Below are positions 53,210 to 60,580 of a stretch of 64,000 nt of DNA, piece after piece. The stretch's first letter is position 1. Every line of letters begins with the position of its first letter. Origin of the DNA: Microbacterium terricola (GTDB lineage: Bacteria > Actinomycetota > Actinomycetes > Actinomycetales > Microbacteriaceae); NCBI RefSeq assembly GCF_027943945.1, contig NZ_AP027141.1:1178001-1242000 (forward strand), given 5' to 3'. The notes under the pieces are model-generated. The model saw only the letters and a list, made by a program, of their open reading frames with translations, made no database searches and was not told the DNA's origin. Position numbers and translations under genes: made by a program.

Positions 53210-54406
53210 ATGCGCGTGGACATCATCTCGAAGGAATACCCGCCGGAGATCTACGGGGGAGCGGGGGTCCATGCGACCGAGCTGGTGCGCGCCCTCCGGG
53301 CCGATGGCATCGAGGTCCAGGTGCGCGCCTTCGGGGCGGAACGCGATGAGGTCGACACGACCTCGTACGACGTCCCGGTCGAGCTCGCCTCGGCCAACCC
53401 GGCGATCCAGACCCTGGGCGTCGACCTGCGCATCGTGGCGGACGTGGACGGCGCCGACGTCGTCCACTCGCACACGTGGTACGCCAACTTCGCCGGGCAT
53501 CTCGCCTCGCTGCTGCACGGCATCCCGCACATCGTGACGGCGCACAGCCTCGAACCGCTGCGCCCGTGGAAGGCCGAGCAGCTCGGTGGCGGCTATGCCG
53601 TCTCGAGCGAGATCGAGAAGACCGCCTACGAGGCCGCGGCCGCCGTGATCGCCGTGAGCAACGGCATGCGCGAGGACATCCTGCGCAGCTACCCGGATCT
53701 CGACGCCGACAAGGTGCGCGTCATCTACAACGGCATCGACACGCAGGCGTGGCGCCCGGTGGACGACGCCGCACTGCTGGCCGAGCTCGGAATCGATCCT
53801 GGCCGACCGTCCGTCGTGTTCGTCGGACGGATCACACGGCAGAAGGGGCTGCCGTACTTCCTGCGCGCTGCCGAACGGCTGCCCGAGGGCGTGCAGCTCG
53901 TGCTCTGCGCCGGCGCTCCCGACACACCGGAGATCCTCGCCGAGGTCGAGGGTCTCGTGCGCGGCCTGCAGCAGACCCGCGAGGGCGTGATCTGGATCGA
54001 CCGCTTCCTCCAGCGCGACCAGCTCTGCGCGATCCTGTCCGCCGCGACCACCTTCGTCTGCCCCTCCGTGTACGAGCCGCTGGGCATCGTGAACCTCGAG
54101 GCGATGGCGTGCGGCGCCGCCGTCGTCGGTACGGCCACCGGGGGCATCCCCGAGGTCGTCGTCGACGGGGTGACCGGCCGGCTGGTGCCGATCGAGCAGG
54201 TGCAGGACGGCACCGGCACTCCCACCGATCCGGAGCGCTTCGTCGCCGATCTCGCGCGCGTGCTCACGGAAGTCGTGTCAGACCCCGAGCAGGCCGCGTC
54301 GTACGGAGCAGCGGGCCGGGAACGGGCTGCCGCGGAGTTCAGCTGGGCGCGGATCGCCGAGCAGACGACGGCGCTTTACCGCGAGGTGACCGCCGCCGGC
54401 CGATAG
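53210..54406 (+). CDS. glgA: glycogen synthase, Corynebacterium family (GlgA/GlgM type)
   Basis: 398 residues from ATG 53210; an earlier in-frame start at 53150 would overlap glgC. The GT-B fold shows ISKEYPPEIYGGAGVHATEL at the N-terminus, VIYNGID, FVGRITRQKG and a C-terminal E-x7-E region (CPSVYEPLGIVNLEAMACG). Mycobacterial relatives make maltose-1-phosphate from ADP-glucose (GlgM), so either linear glucan or maltose-1-phosphate could be the product here. Divergent glgC supplies ADP-glucose. Confidence 0.9.
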   Translation: MRVDIISKEYPPEIYGGAGVHATELVRALRADGIEVQVRAFGAERDEVDTTSYDVPVELASANPAIQTLGVDLRIVADVDGADVVHSHTWYANFAGHLASLLHGIPHIVTAHSLEPLRPWKAEQLGGGYAVSSEIEKTAYEAAAAVIAVSNGMREDILRSYPDLDADKVRVIYNGIDTQAWRPVDDAALLAELGIDPGRPSVVFVGRITRQKGLPYFLRAAERLPEGVQLVLCAGAPDTPEILAEVEGLVRGLQQTREGVIWIDRFLQRDQLCAILSAATTFVCPSVYEPLGIVNLEAMACGAAVVGTATGGIPEVVVDGVTGRLVPIEQVQDGTGTPTDPERFVADLARVLTEVVSDPEQAASYGAAGRERAAAEFSWARIAEQTTALYREVTAAGR

Positions 54407-54415
54407 GCTGAGGGC

Positions 54416-55201
54416 ATGCCGCAGGTGCTCGAATTCTCCGACGTCGTCGTCCGCCGAAACGCCAGAGACATCGTCGACCGCCTGACCTGGTCGGTCGCGG
54501 ACGACCAGCGCTGGGTCATCCTCGGGCCGAACGGCGCAGGCAAGACCACGATCCTGCAGCTCGCCGACACGCTGATGCACCCGACTTCGGGCACCGTCGT
54601 CATCCTCGAGGAGCAGCTGGGCCGCACGGACGTGTTCGAGCTGCGGCCCCGCATCGGGTTCGCATCATCGGCGATGGCCAAGCGGGTGCCCCCGGAGGAG
54701 ACCGTGCTCGACGTCGTCCTGACGGCGGCGTTCTCGGTGCTCGGCCGCTGGCGCGAGGACTACGAGGACCTCGATGAGCGCCGCGCGCTGCGGGTGCTCG
54801 CCGAGTGGAAGCTCGACCACCTCGCCGACCGCACCTTCGGGACGCTGTCGGATGGCGAGCAGAAGCGCGTCCAGATCGCCCGCGCGATCATGACCGACCC
54901 CGAGCTGCTGCTGCTGGACGAGCCGACCGCGAGCCTCGACCTCGGATCGCGTGAGGAGCTGCTGACGCTGCTGAGCGGTTACGCGAAGGCGCCGACCACT
55001 CCGGCGATGGTCATGGTCACCCATCACGTCGAGGAGATCCCGGTGGGATTCACGCACGTGCTGCTGCTGCGCGACGGGGCTGCGGTCGCCGCGGGGCCGA
55101 TCGGGGAGACCCTCACCGCCGAGGCTCTCAGCGAGACGTTCGGCATGCCGATCATCCTCACCGAGGCGGATGGCAGGTACGCGGCTCGCGCCGGTTCCTG
55201 A
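54416..55201 (+). CDS. single ABC transporter ATP-binding protein
   Basis: 261 residues. Walker [10 protein letters not shown] (37-45), signature [12 protein letters not shown], Walker [13 protein letters not shown] and H-loop VTHHVEE are complete; a Q-loop lies near [10 protein letters not shown]. No permease gene is adjacent. TAGGCT lies exactly 6 nt before the ATG (54404-54409), inside the end of glgA, so it can be transcribed on its own as a leaderless mRNA. Substrate unknown. Confidence 0.85.
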   Translation: MPQVLEFSDVVVRRNARDIVDRLTWSVADDQRWVILGPNGAGKTTILQLADTLMHPTSGTVVILEEQLGRTDVFELRPRIGFASSAMAKRVPPEETVLDVVLTAAFSVLGRWREDYEDLDERRALRVLAEWKLDHLADRTFGTLSDGEQKRVQIARAIMTDPELLLLDEPTASLDLGSREELLTLLSGYAKAPTTPAMVMVTHHVEEIPVGFTHVLLLRDGAAVAAGPIGETLTAEALSETFGMPIILTEADGRYAARAGS

Positions 55202-55210
55202 GCTCCGCCG

Positions 55211-55232
55211 AAGGATGATAGAATCGATCCTT
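55211..55232. promoter_or_regulatory. rpmE2 -10 box within an inverted repeat
   Basis: TAGAAT (55219-55224) is the -10 of rpmE2. It lies inside AAGGAT-N10-ATCCTT (arms 55211-55216 and 55227-55232). A repressor bound here would block the promoter; Zur is an obvious candidate because this L31 type is zinc-free, but the repeat does not match a standard Zur box. Confidence 0.4.
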
Positions 55233-55289
55233 GGTGCGCATCGCACCGCAGACTTTCTCTCGTCCACCGCACTCCCGCAAGGATTCCGC

Positions 55290-55544
55290 ATGAAGACTGA
55301 CCTCCACCCCGACTACAAGGCCGTCGCCTTCCGCGACCTCGGCTCCGGCGAGATCTTCGTGACTCGCTCGACCGTGTCCAGCGACAAGACCGTCGAGGTC
55401 GACGGCGTCGAGTACCCCGTCATCGACGTGGAGATCTCGTCGGCTTCGCACCCGTTCTACACGGGCAAGCAGCGCATCATGGACTCGGCCGGTCGCGTCG
55501 AGAAGTTCAACCAGCGCTTCAAGAACTTCGGCGGCTCCAAGTAA
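55290..55544 (+). CDS. rpmE2: 50S ribosomal protein L31 type B
   Basis: 84 residues. [20 protein letters not shown] and [24 protein letters not shown] are the type-B pattern. It has no CxxC zinc motif, so it is the zinc-independent form that replaces zinc-binding L31 when zinc is scarce in other bacteria. AAGGATT precedes the ATG. A strong hairpin terminator follows. Confidence 0.96.
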   Translation: MKTDLHPDYKAVAFRDLGSGEIFVTRSTVSSDKTVEVDGVEYPVIDVEISSASHPFYTGKQRIMDSAGRVEKFNQRFKNFGGSK

Positions 55545-55554
55545 GCAGCCCCGA

Positions 55555-55584
55555 CAAGAAGCCCCGCCTCGGCGGGGCTTCTTG
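55555..55584 (+). terminator. rpmE2 intrinsic terminator
   Basis: CAAGAAGCCCCGCC and GGCGGGGCTTCTTG are perfect complements (13-14 bp) around a very short loop, starting 10 bases after the rpmE2 stop. The following exonuclease gene is convergent and ends 14 bp later. Confidence 0.88.
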
Positions 55585-55598
55585 CGTACCCGGGCGGC

Positions 55599-56288
55599 TC
55601 AGCGGATCGGCCAGCTGCCGTCGAGGGTCTCGTCGGCCTCGAGCCGCCCGATCTGGATGAAGTAGTCCGTGAGGCTGGCCGCCTGCGCGCGCGCCCAAGC
55701 GATCTGGCTGGTGTGCAGCTCGTCGAGCGAGGGCGGCAGCTGCGGCGCGAAGCGCGTGGCGAGGGCTTGGGCGACGCGCCCGGCAGCCACGGCATCGGCG
55801 GATGCCTCGTGTGCGGCATCGAGTGTCACCGCGTAGTGCGCGGCGACCATCTCGAGCGTGCGCTTGCCCCGCCGGTAGCGGTCGAAGGCCTTGTCGACGA
55901 CCAGCGGGTCGATCACCGGCGACGGTGACAGGATGGGCGCCACGCCGTGGCGGATCGCCTCGTACTTGAGCAGTGAGAAGTCGTACGGCGCGTTGTATGC
56001 GACCACCGGGATGCCGGCGTCGAACAGCTCGCGTAGCGCCGCGACCACCTCGGCGACGACCTCAGTCGCCTGGCGCCCCTCCGCGCGAGCGCGCGCGGTG
56101 GTCACCCCGTGGATGGCGGCCGCCCCGTCGGGGATCGGCACGCCGGGGTCGGCGAGCCAGTCACGCGCCCGCAGCACGAGGCCGCGTGCGTCGAGCACTC
56201 CCACGTGCGCCGTGACGATGCGGTCGGCCCTCACATCGACCCCTGTGGTCTCGAGATCGAACACCCCCACCACGTGCAGCGCTTCCAT
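55599..56288 (-). CDS. DEDDh 3'-5' exonuclease (DnaQ-like)
   Basis: 229 residues from ATG 56288. Exo I shows FDLETTG (Asp11, Glu13), Exo II has AYNAPYDFSLL with Asp, and Exo III has HEASADA with His and Asp. These are the four acidic residues plus His of the DEDDh family. It is the size of a stand-alone proofreading-like or repair exonuclease, not of polymerase. A longer start at 56318 is rejected because it lies inside the promoter motif. That motif closely matches the RecA-independent DNA-damage promoter, so a repair role is likely. Confidence 0.88.
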   Translation of the reverse strand: MEALHVVGVFDLETTGVDVRADRIVTAHVGVLDARGLVLRARDWLADPGVPIPDGAAAIHGVTTARARAEGRQATEVVAEVVAALRELFDAGIPVVAYNAPYDFSLLKYEAIRHGVAPILSPSPVIDPLVVDKAFDRYRRGKRTLEMVAAHYAVTLDAAHEASADAVAAGRVAQALATRFAPQLPPSLDELHTSQIAWARAQAASLTDYFIQIGRLEADETLDGSWPIR

Positions 56289-56295
56289 GCCGCCC

Positions 56296-56318
56296 ACGGT
56301 ATGCACCGCCACCGACAT
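56296..56318 (-). promoter_or_regulatory. RecA-NDp/PafBC-like promoter of the exonuclease
   Basis: Minus strand ATGTCGGTG, an 8-bp spacer, and TACCGT match TTGTCRGTG-N8-TAnnnT at every conserved base except the first. The ATG of the exonuclease starts 7 nt after the -10 box, so the mRNA is predicted leaderless. This is the best match of the four in the window. Confidence 0.65.
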
Positions 56319-56348
56319 CGGCTCTCAGGCGCGCCGCGCCGCCCCTCG

Positions 56349-56354
56349 TAGACT
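56349..56354 (+). promoter_or_regulatory. predicted -10 box of the plus-strand hydrolase (TAGACT)
   Basis: TAGACT lies exactly 6 nt before the GTG at 56361, so a leaderless mRNA is expected. The 72-bp gap also holds the oppositely directed exonuclease promoter. Confidence 0.5.
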
Positions 56355-56360
56355 GGACCG

Positions 56361-57260
56361 GTGACCGCCCCGAACCCGTATGCCCCTCTGCTCGCGCAGG
56401 TGCCCGTGGAGCGCCGCGAGGTCGAGGTGCTCGGCGCGACGACCGCGTACTGGGTGTACGGCCCGGCTGACGCGGCGACCACGATCGTGGCCGTGCACGG
56501 GTTCCGCGGCGAGCATCACGGGCTGGACCCGGTCGTCGCACACCTGCCGGACATCAGGGTCATCTCGCCCGACCTGCCCGGTTTCGGCGAGACCCCGCCG
56601 CTCCCTGGCCGCACCCACGACATCGACGCCTACGCCGAATGGCTGACGCTGTTCGCTCGGTCTGTCGCGCCGGGCGCCGTCATCCTGGGCCACTCGTTCG
56701 GTTCGATCGTGGTCTCCGCGGCCGTTGCGGGAGGCCTCGAGACCCCCCAGGTGATCCTGATCAACCCGATCGGAGCGCCCGCGCTGGAGGGCCCGCGCGG
56801 CATCCTCACCCGCCTCGCCGTCTTCTACTACTGGGCCGGGGCGAAGCTCCCTCGGCGCCTCGGCGACGCGCTGCTGCGCAGCCGCATCATCGTGCGCGTG
56901 ATGAGCGTGTCCATGGTGAAGACCCGCGACCCGGAGCTGCGACGGTTCGCCCACGACCAGCACGACACGTACTTCTCCCGCTTCGCGGACCGCGACGTGC
57001 TGCACGAGGCCTTCGTGACGTCGGTGTCGAACGACGTGCGCGCCTACGCGCCGCGCATCGCGCAGCCCACGATGCTGATCGCCGCCCAGCGCGACGACAT
57101 CACCCCGATCGAGGCGCAGCGACACCTGGCGACGCTCTTCGCCGACGCCGAGCTGGTGGAGATCCCCGGTGTCGGCCACCTGGTGCATTACGAGACGCCG
57201 GCGCACGCGGCGGCGGCGATCACCCGCTTTCTCGCGCCTTCCGCTCGCGGTACGCGTTGA
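56361..57260 (+). CDS. alpha/beta hydrolase
   Basis: 299 residues from GTG. The fold begins with VAVHGFRGEHHGLDPV, the nucleophile elbow is GHSFGSI, the catalytic Asp lies in RDDITPIE and the His in GVGHLVHYE. Substrate unknown. Divergent from the exonuclease gene. Its last 41 bp are antisense to the end of the CGNR gene. Confidence 0.85.
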   Translation: MTAPNPYAPLLAQVPVERREVEVLGATTAYWVYGPADAATTIVAVHGFRGEHHGLDPVVAHLPDIRVISPDLPGFGETPPLPGRTHDIDAYAEWLTLFARSVAPGAVILGHSFGSIVVSAAVAGGLETPQVILINPIGAPALEGPRGILTRLAVFYYWAGAKLPRRLGDALLRSRIIVRVMSVSMVKTRDPELRRFAHDQHDTYFSRFADRDVLHEAFVTSVSNDVRAYAPRIAQPTMLIAAQRDDITPIEAQRHLATLFADAELVEIPGVGHLVHYETPAHAAAAITRFLAPSARGTR

Positions 57261-57774
57261 CGTTCATCCGGTTGCCGCAGTTGCCGGTGTCGCAGTAGCG
57301 CTTCGAGCCGTTGCGGGAATAGTCGACGTAGACGGAGTCGCAGTCGTCCGCGGCGCAGATCCGCACCCGGCCGTACTCGTCGGAGCGGATGACGTCGACG
57401 AACGCCATCGCCGCCTCCACGAGGATGCGGGTCGCCAGCGGCGCCTCGTCGGACGTCGCATGGATATGCCAGTCGTACTCGTCGTGGATGACGAGCTGGG
57501 GGAGCGCGCGCCCGTCGCGCAGCATCTCGTTGACCAGGTCGACGGCGGCCACCCGGTCGACCGTCCACAGCTCGCGCAGGCGCGGACGGATGCTGCGGAC
57601 CGCTTCGAGCTCCGCGCGGTCGCGCCGGATGCGCCCCGTGTACGGGTTGGCCCGCAGATACGCGTCGAAGTCGTCGAGGGTCTGCAGAGTATCGGCGTCG
57701 TCCACGCCGGGGAGGGTGTTGACCAGGTCGACGGTCGCCGCGAGCGCACGCTGGGTGTCACGGATGAACACCAT
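57220..57774 (-). CDS. CGNR zinc-finger domain protein
   Basis: 184 residues from ATG 57774, preceded by CAGGAGT. The N-terminal alpha-helical region (ABATE-like) is followed at about 138-180 by RICAADDCDSVYVDYSRNG, then RYCDTGNCGNR. These are the two Cys pairs and the CGNR signature of a probable nucleic-acid-binding zinc finger. The divergent EamA transporter gene suggests it is a local transcriptional regulator. The 3' end overlaps the convergent hydrolase gene by 41 bp. Confidence 0.85.
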   Translation of the reverse strand: MVFIRDTQRALAATVDLVNTLPGVDDADTLQTLDDFDAYLRANPYTGRIRRDRAELEAVRSIRPRLRELWTVDRVAAVDLVNEMLRDGRALPQLVIHDEYDWHIHATSDEAPLATRILVEAAMAFVDVIRSDEYGRVRICAADDCDSVYVDYSRNGSKRYCDTGNCGNRMNVNAYRERKARESG

Positions 57775-57775
57775 G

Positions 57776-57834
57776 TTGACTCCTGACACAATCGACCGTT
57801 AGTGTCACTAGTGTAAACACATTTGACTCCTGAC
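57776..57834. promoter_or_regulatory. overlapping divergent promoters and repeats between CGNR and EamA genes
   Basis: A 12-bp direct repeat TTGACTCCTGAC occurs at 57776-57787 and 57823-57834. For the transporter, TTGACT (57776-57781), an 18-bp spacer and TAGTGT (57800-57805) form a promoter. For the CGNR gene, TACACT lies on the minus strand (57810-57815). Between them lie the palindrome CACTAGTG (57806-57813) and two TAGTGT repeats 9 bp apart. Confidence 0.5.
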
Positions 57835-57848
57835 TGTGGGATGCCGCC

Positions 57849-58853
57849 ATGTCTGCCCAGACCGCCCCGATCGCCGTCGTCCTGCCGCGGGATCCTGTAC
57901 TGACGGCGACGCGTGCACATGGCCGCACGTCCGGACTGGTGATGGCCGTCGTCTCGGCGCTCGCATTCTCGTCGTCCGGGCCGTTCATCAAGCCCCTGCT
58001 CGAAGCGGGCTGGTCGCTCGGCGCGGCCCTGCTGGTGCGCATGGGGGTCGCCGGGCTCATCCTCTCGCCGGCTCTGGTCCGCGCCATCCTGCGCGAGCGG
58101 TCGTTCCTGCGTCGGCACTGGCCTCTGATCGTCGGCTTCGGGCTGACGGCGGTCGCAGGCTGTCAGATCTTCTTCTTCTCAGCGATGCAGCGCATGCCCG
58201 TCGCGGTCGCCCTGCTCATCCAGTACCTCGCTCCCGTGCTGCTGGTGGGCTATACCTGGCTGCGGACGCGTCGTGCGCCGTCCCGCCTCGTCGCGCTGGG
58301 ATCGGTGGTCGCGATCGTCGGCCTGGTGCTGGTCGTCGACATCGCCGGCGCCCGCTTCGATCTGCTGGGCACGGTCTTCGCGCTGTGCGCGGCCGTGTGC
58401 GTGATGGCGTACTTCCTCATCTCGGAGCGAGCGGGCGACGATCTGCCGCCGCTCGCCCTCGCCGCCGGCGGTCTGCTGACCGGCGCGGCCCTGATCGCCG
58501 TGCTCGCGGTGGTGGGCGTGTTCCCGATCGCGGCTCCTGCGGTGACGGTCACCCTGGCCGGGGTCGACGTGCCGTGGTTCGTCCCGCTGGTGTGGGTCGC
58601 GGCGATCGGCACGACCCTCGGCTACGCCTTCGGGGTGGCGGCGGTGCCCCGCATCGGATCGCGCGTCGCCTCGTTCATTGGGCTCTCGGAGGTGCTCTTC
58701 GCCCTGGGATTCGCGTGGATCTTCCTCGGCGAGGCGCCGGGGCCGGTCCAGCTGGTCGGCGGGGTGCTCATCCTCGCCGGCGTGGTGCTGGTGCGCCTCG
58801 ACTCCGACTACGAGTCGGCGCGGGCGAGCTCGAGCAGCGGCACGACCCGATAG
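57849..58853 (+). CDS. EamA family (drug/metabolite) transporter
   Basis: 334 residues. Ten transmembrane segments in two EamA halves: the first at about 28-160 (SSGPFIKPLLEAGWSLG) and the second at about 175-320 (GTTLGYAFGVAAVPRIGSRVASF). EamA proteins export amino acids or other small metabolites, or import metabolites. The divergent CGNR gene probably controls it. Its last 46 bp overlap the convergent Lrp-type gene. Confidence 0.87.
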   Translation: MSAQTAPIAVVLPRDPVLTATRAHGRTSGLVMAVVSALAFSSSGPFIKPLLEAGWSLGAALLVRMGVAGLILSPALVRAILRERSFLRRHWPLIVGFGLTAVAGCQIFFFSAMQRMPVAVALLIQYLAPVLLVGYTWLRTRRAPSRLVALGSVVAIVGLVLVVDIAGARFDLLGTVFALCAAVCVMAYFLISERAGDDLPPLALAAGGLLTGAALIAVLAVVGVFPIAAPAVTVTLAGVDVPWFVPLVWVAAIGTTLGYAFGVAAVPRIGSRVASFIGLSEVLFALGFAWIFLGEAPGPVQLVGGVLILAGVVLVRLDSDYESARASSSSGTTR

Positions 58854-59281
58854 CCGATCACCTCGCCCATCGCGAGCGAGGTCTCGGTGCGCTCCACGCC
58901 CTCGATCGCGAGGATGCGGGCGTCGGTGTCGAACAGGTGCTGCGTGTCACGGCACGCGACCCGGACCAGCAGATCGACCTGACCGCTGAGGCCGTGGGCC
59001 TGGATGACCTCGGGGATCCGCTCCAGTGCCGCGCTGATCCGCGGCAGATCGGCCTGACGCACCATCACGTTGATGAACGCCTCGATCGGGAAGCCGAGGG
59101 CGCCCGACGAGATCGCCCGCTCGTACGAAAGGAAGACCCCCGACTTGTCGAGGCGCGCCATGCGGGCCTGGACGGTGTTGCGGGACATGCCGAGCTTCTC
59201 GGCGAGGGCGACGACGGTGGCGCGCGGATCATCCGCGAGGGCGGCGAGCAGCTCCAGGTCGACGTGATCGAGGGAAGTCAT
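58808..59281 (-). CDS. Lrp/AsnC family transcriptional regulator
   Basis: 157 residues from ATG 59281. The helix-turn-helix (about 5-55) shows HVDLELLAALADDPRATVVALAE in pieces, then GMSRNTVQARMARLDKSG. The RAM ligand-binding domain runs from about 68 to 150. It is encoded divergently, 171 bp from a 2-oxoacid dehydrogenase operon, like the Lrp-type BkdR of Pseudomonas. So it may sense branched-chain amino acids. Its 3' end overlaps the EamA gene by 46 bp. TATGGT lies 8 nt before the ATG (59290-59295). Confidence 0.88.
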   Translation of the reverse strand: MTSLDHVDLELLAALADDPRATVVALAEKLGMSRNTVQARMARLDKSGVFLSYERAISSGALGFPIEAFINVMVRQADLPRISAALERIPEVIQAHGLSGQVDLLVRVACRDTQHLFDTDARILAIEGVERTETSLAMGEVIGYRVVPLLELARADS

Positions 59282-59327
59282 AGTGCGAAACCATAGCACG
59301 GTGACGCGGACCGATTCTGCGCAACAT

Positions 59328-59377
59328 GCTCAAAGCCATCGACGATGCTTGAGCTAGGTGCGTCACAGACGTATCGT
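59328..59377 (+). promoter_or_regulatory. promoter and inverted-repeat operator of the 2-oxoacid dehydrogenase operon
   Basis: TTGAGC (59349-59354), a 17-bp spacer and TATCGT (59372-59377) form the promoter. GCTCAA (59328-59333) and TTGAGC are perfect inverted arms 21 bp apart; the right arm is the -35 box. That spacing (two helical turns) suits an Lrp-type dimer-of-dimers. The leader is about 70 nt. Confidence 0.5.
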
Positions 59378-59452
59378 CGACCCTGTCGGCGACGCTGCCG
59401 GCGATCCACCGCGGAAGCCTCACGAGGGCGGGACGCAGAGGAGGACGGGACG

Positions 59453-60580
59453 ATGACGTACACCTGGACCGGCACGGCGGACACCGCCACCGACATCGAC
59501 GACGTGGCGAGGCTGCTGACGGCACGCGGCGAGCGCATCCCGCATCCCGACCTCGATCCGTGGGTCCGCGACGTCGACGCCGACATGCTCAGGATGCTGT
59601 ACCGCGACATGACGATCGTGCGGCGCATCGATACAGAGGGCGTCGCCCTGCAGCGCCAGGGGCAGCTGGGCCTGTGGGCGCCCTGTCAGGGGCAGGAAGG
59701 CGTGCAGGTCGGCACCGCGCGCGCTCTGCGGCAGGACGATTTCGTCTTCCCCAGCTACCGGGAGGCGGGCGTGCTCTACGTGCGCGGTGCGCGCCCCGGC
59801 GATTTCACGCTGACCTGGCGCGGGGAGGAGCACTCCAGCTTCGATCCATACGAGCTGAACGTCGCGACCCCCCAGATCATCATCGGAGCCCAGACGCTCC
59901 ACGCCGTCGGCTACGCGATGGGGATCCAGCGCGACGGCGACGATCAGGTGGCGGCGGCCTACTTCGGCGACGGGGCGACGAGCCAGGGCGACGTCAACGA
60001 GGCGATGGTCTTCGCCTCGTCGTTCCAGGCGCCGGTGGTCTTCGTGTGCAGCAACAACCAGTGGGCGATCTCGGAGCCGGTCACGGTGCAGGGGAAGTTC
60101 CCGATCGCCGGGCGGGCACCGGGCTTCGGGATCCCGAGCCTGCGCATCGACGGGAACGACGTGCTCGGCTCGCTCGCCGCGATGCGGTGGGCGCTCGATC
60201 ACGCGCGGTCGGGCAAGGGTCCCGCGTTCATCGAGGCGGTCACCTACCGGATGGGACCGCACACGACCTCGGACGACCCGACCCGCTATCGCGACAAGGA
60301 TGAGGTGGAGCGCTGGCGTGCTCGCGACCCGCTGACCAGGCTCGAAGCGCACCTGCGATCGATCGACGCCTTCGACGAGGACTTCGCGCGCGATGTCTCC
60401 GAGGCCGCAGACCGGTTCGCGGCCGACATGCGCGCCGCGTGTCTCGCGTCGCCGTCCCGCGAGCCGATCGGGGTGCTGGATCACGTGTATGCAGAGCCGC
60501 ACGCCGGCCTCGACGAGCAGCGGGCGCAGTTCGCCGCCTACCTCGACGGCTTCGGCGATGACCAGGAGGCGAAGCCGTGA
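59453..60580 (+). CDS. 2-oxoacid dehydrogenase E1 component, alpha subunit
   Basis: 375 residues from ATG 59453, with GAGGAGG upstream. It decarboxylates a 2-oxoacid with thiamine diphosphate. GDGATSQGDVNEAMVFAS and NNQWAIS bind the cofactor and RMGPHTTSDDPTRYRD is the conserved phosphorylation-loop region. The C-terminus closes with the E1beta overlap. Branched-chain 2-oxoacids are the favoured substrate because a TetR and a methylcrotonyl-CoA-carboxylase-like gene follow; pyruvate remains possible. Confidence 0.9.
   Translation: MTYTWTGTADTATDIDDVARLLTARGERIPHPDLDPWVRDVDADMLRMLYRDMTIVRRIDTEGVALQRQGQLGLWAPCQGQEGVQVGTARALRQDDFVFPSYREAGVLYVRGARPGDFTLTWRGEEHSSFDPYELNVATPQIIIGAQTLHAVGYAMGIQRDGDDQVAAAYFGDGATSQGDVNEAMVFASSFQAPVVFVCSNNQWAISEPVTVQGKFPIAGRAPGFGIPSLRIDGNDVLGSLAAMRWALDHARSGKGPAFIEAVTYRMGPHTTSDDPTRYRDKDEVERWRARDPLTRLEAHLRSIDAFDEDFARDVSEAADRFAADMRAACLASPSREPIGVLDHVYAEPHAGLDEQRAQFAAYLDGFGDDQEAKP

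Noticed and set aside
56289..56318. Longer start of the DEDDh exonuclease at 56318
   Set aside because: The extra 10 residues overlap the -10 and the upstream motif of the predicted promoter, and the exonuclease fold starts cleanly at 56288.
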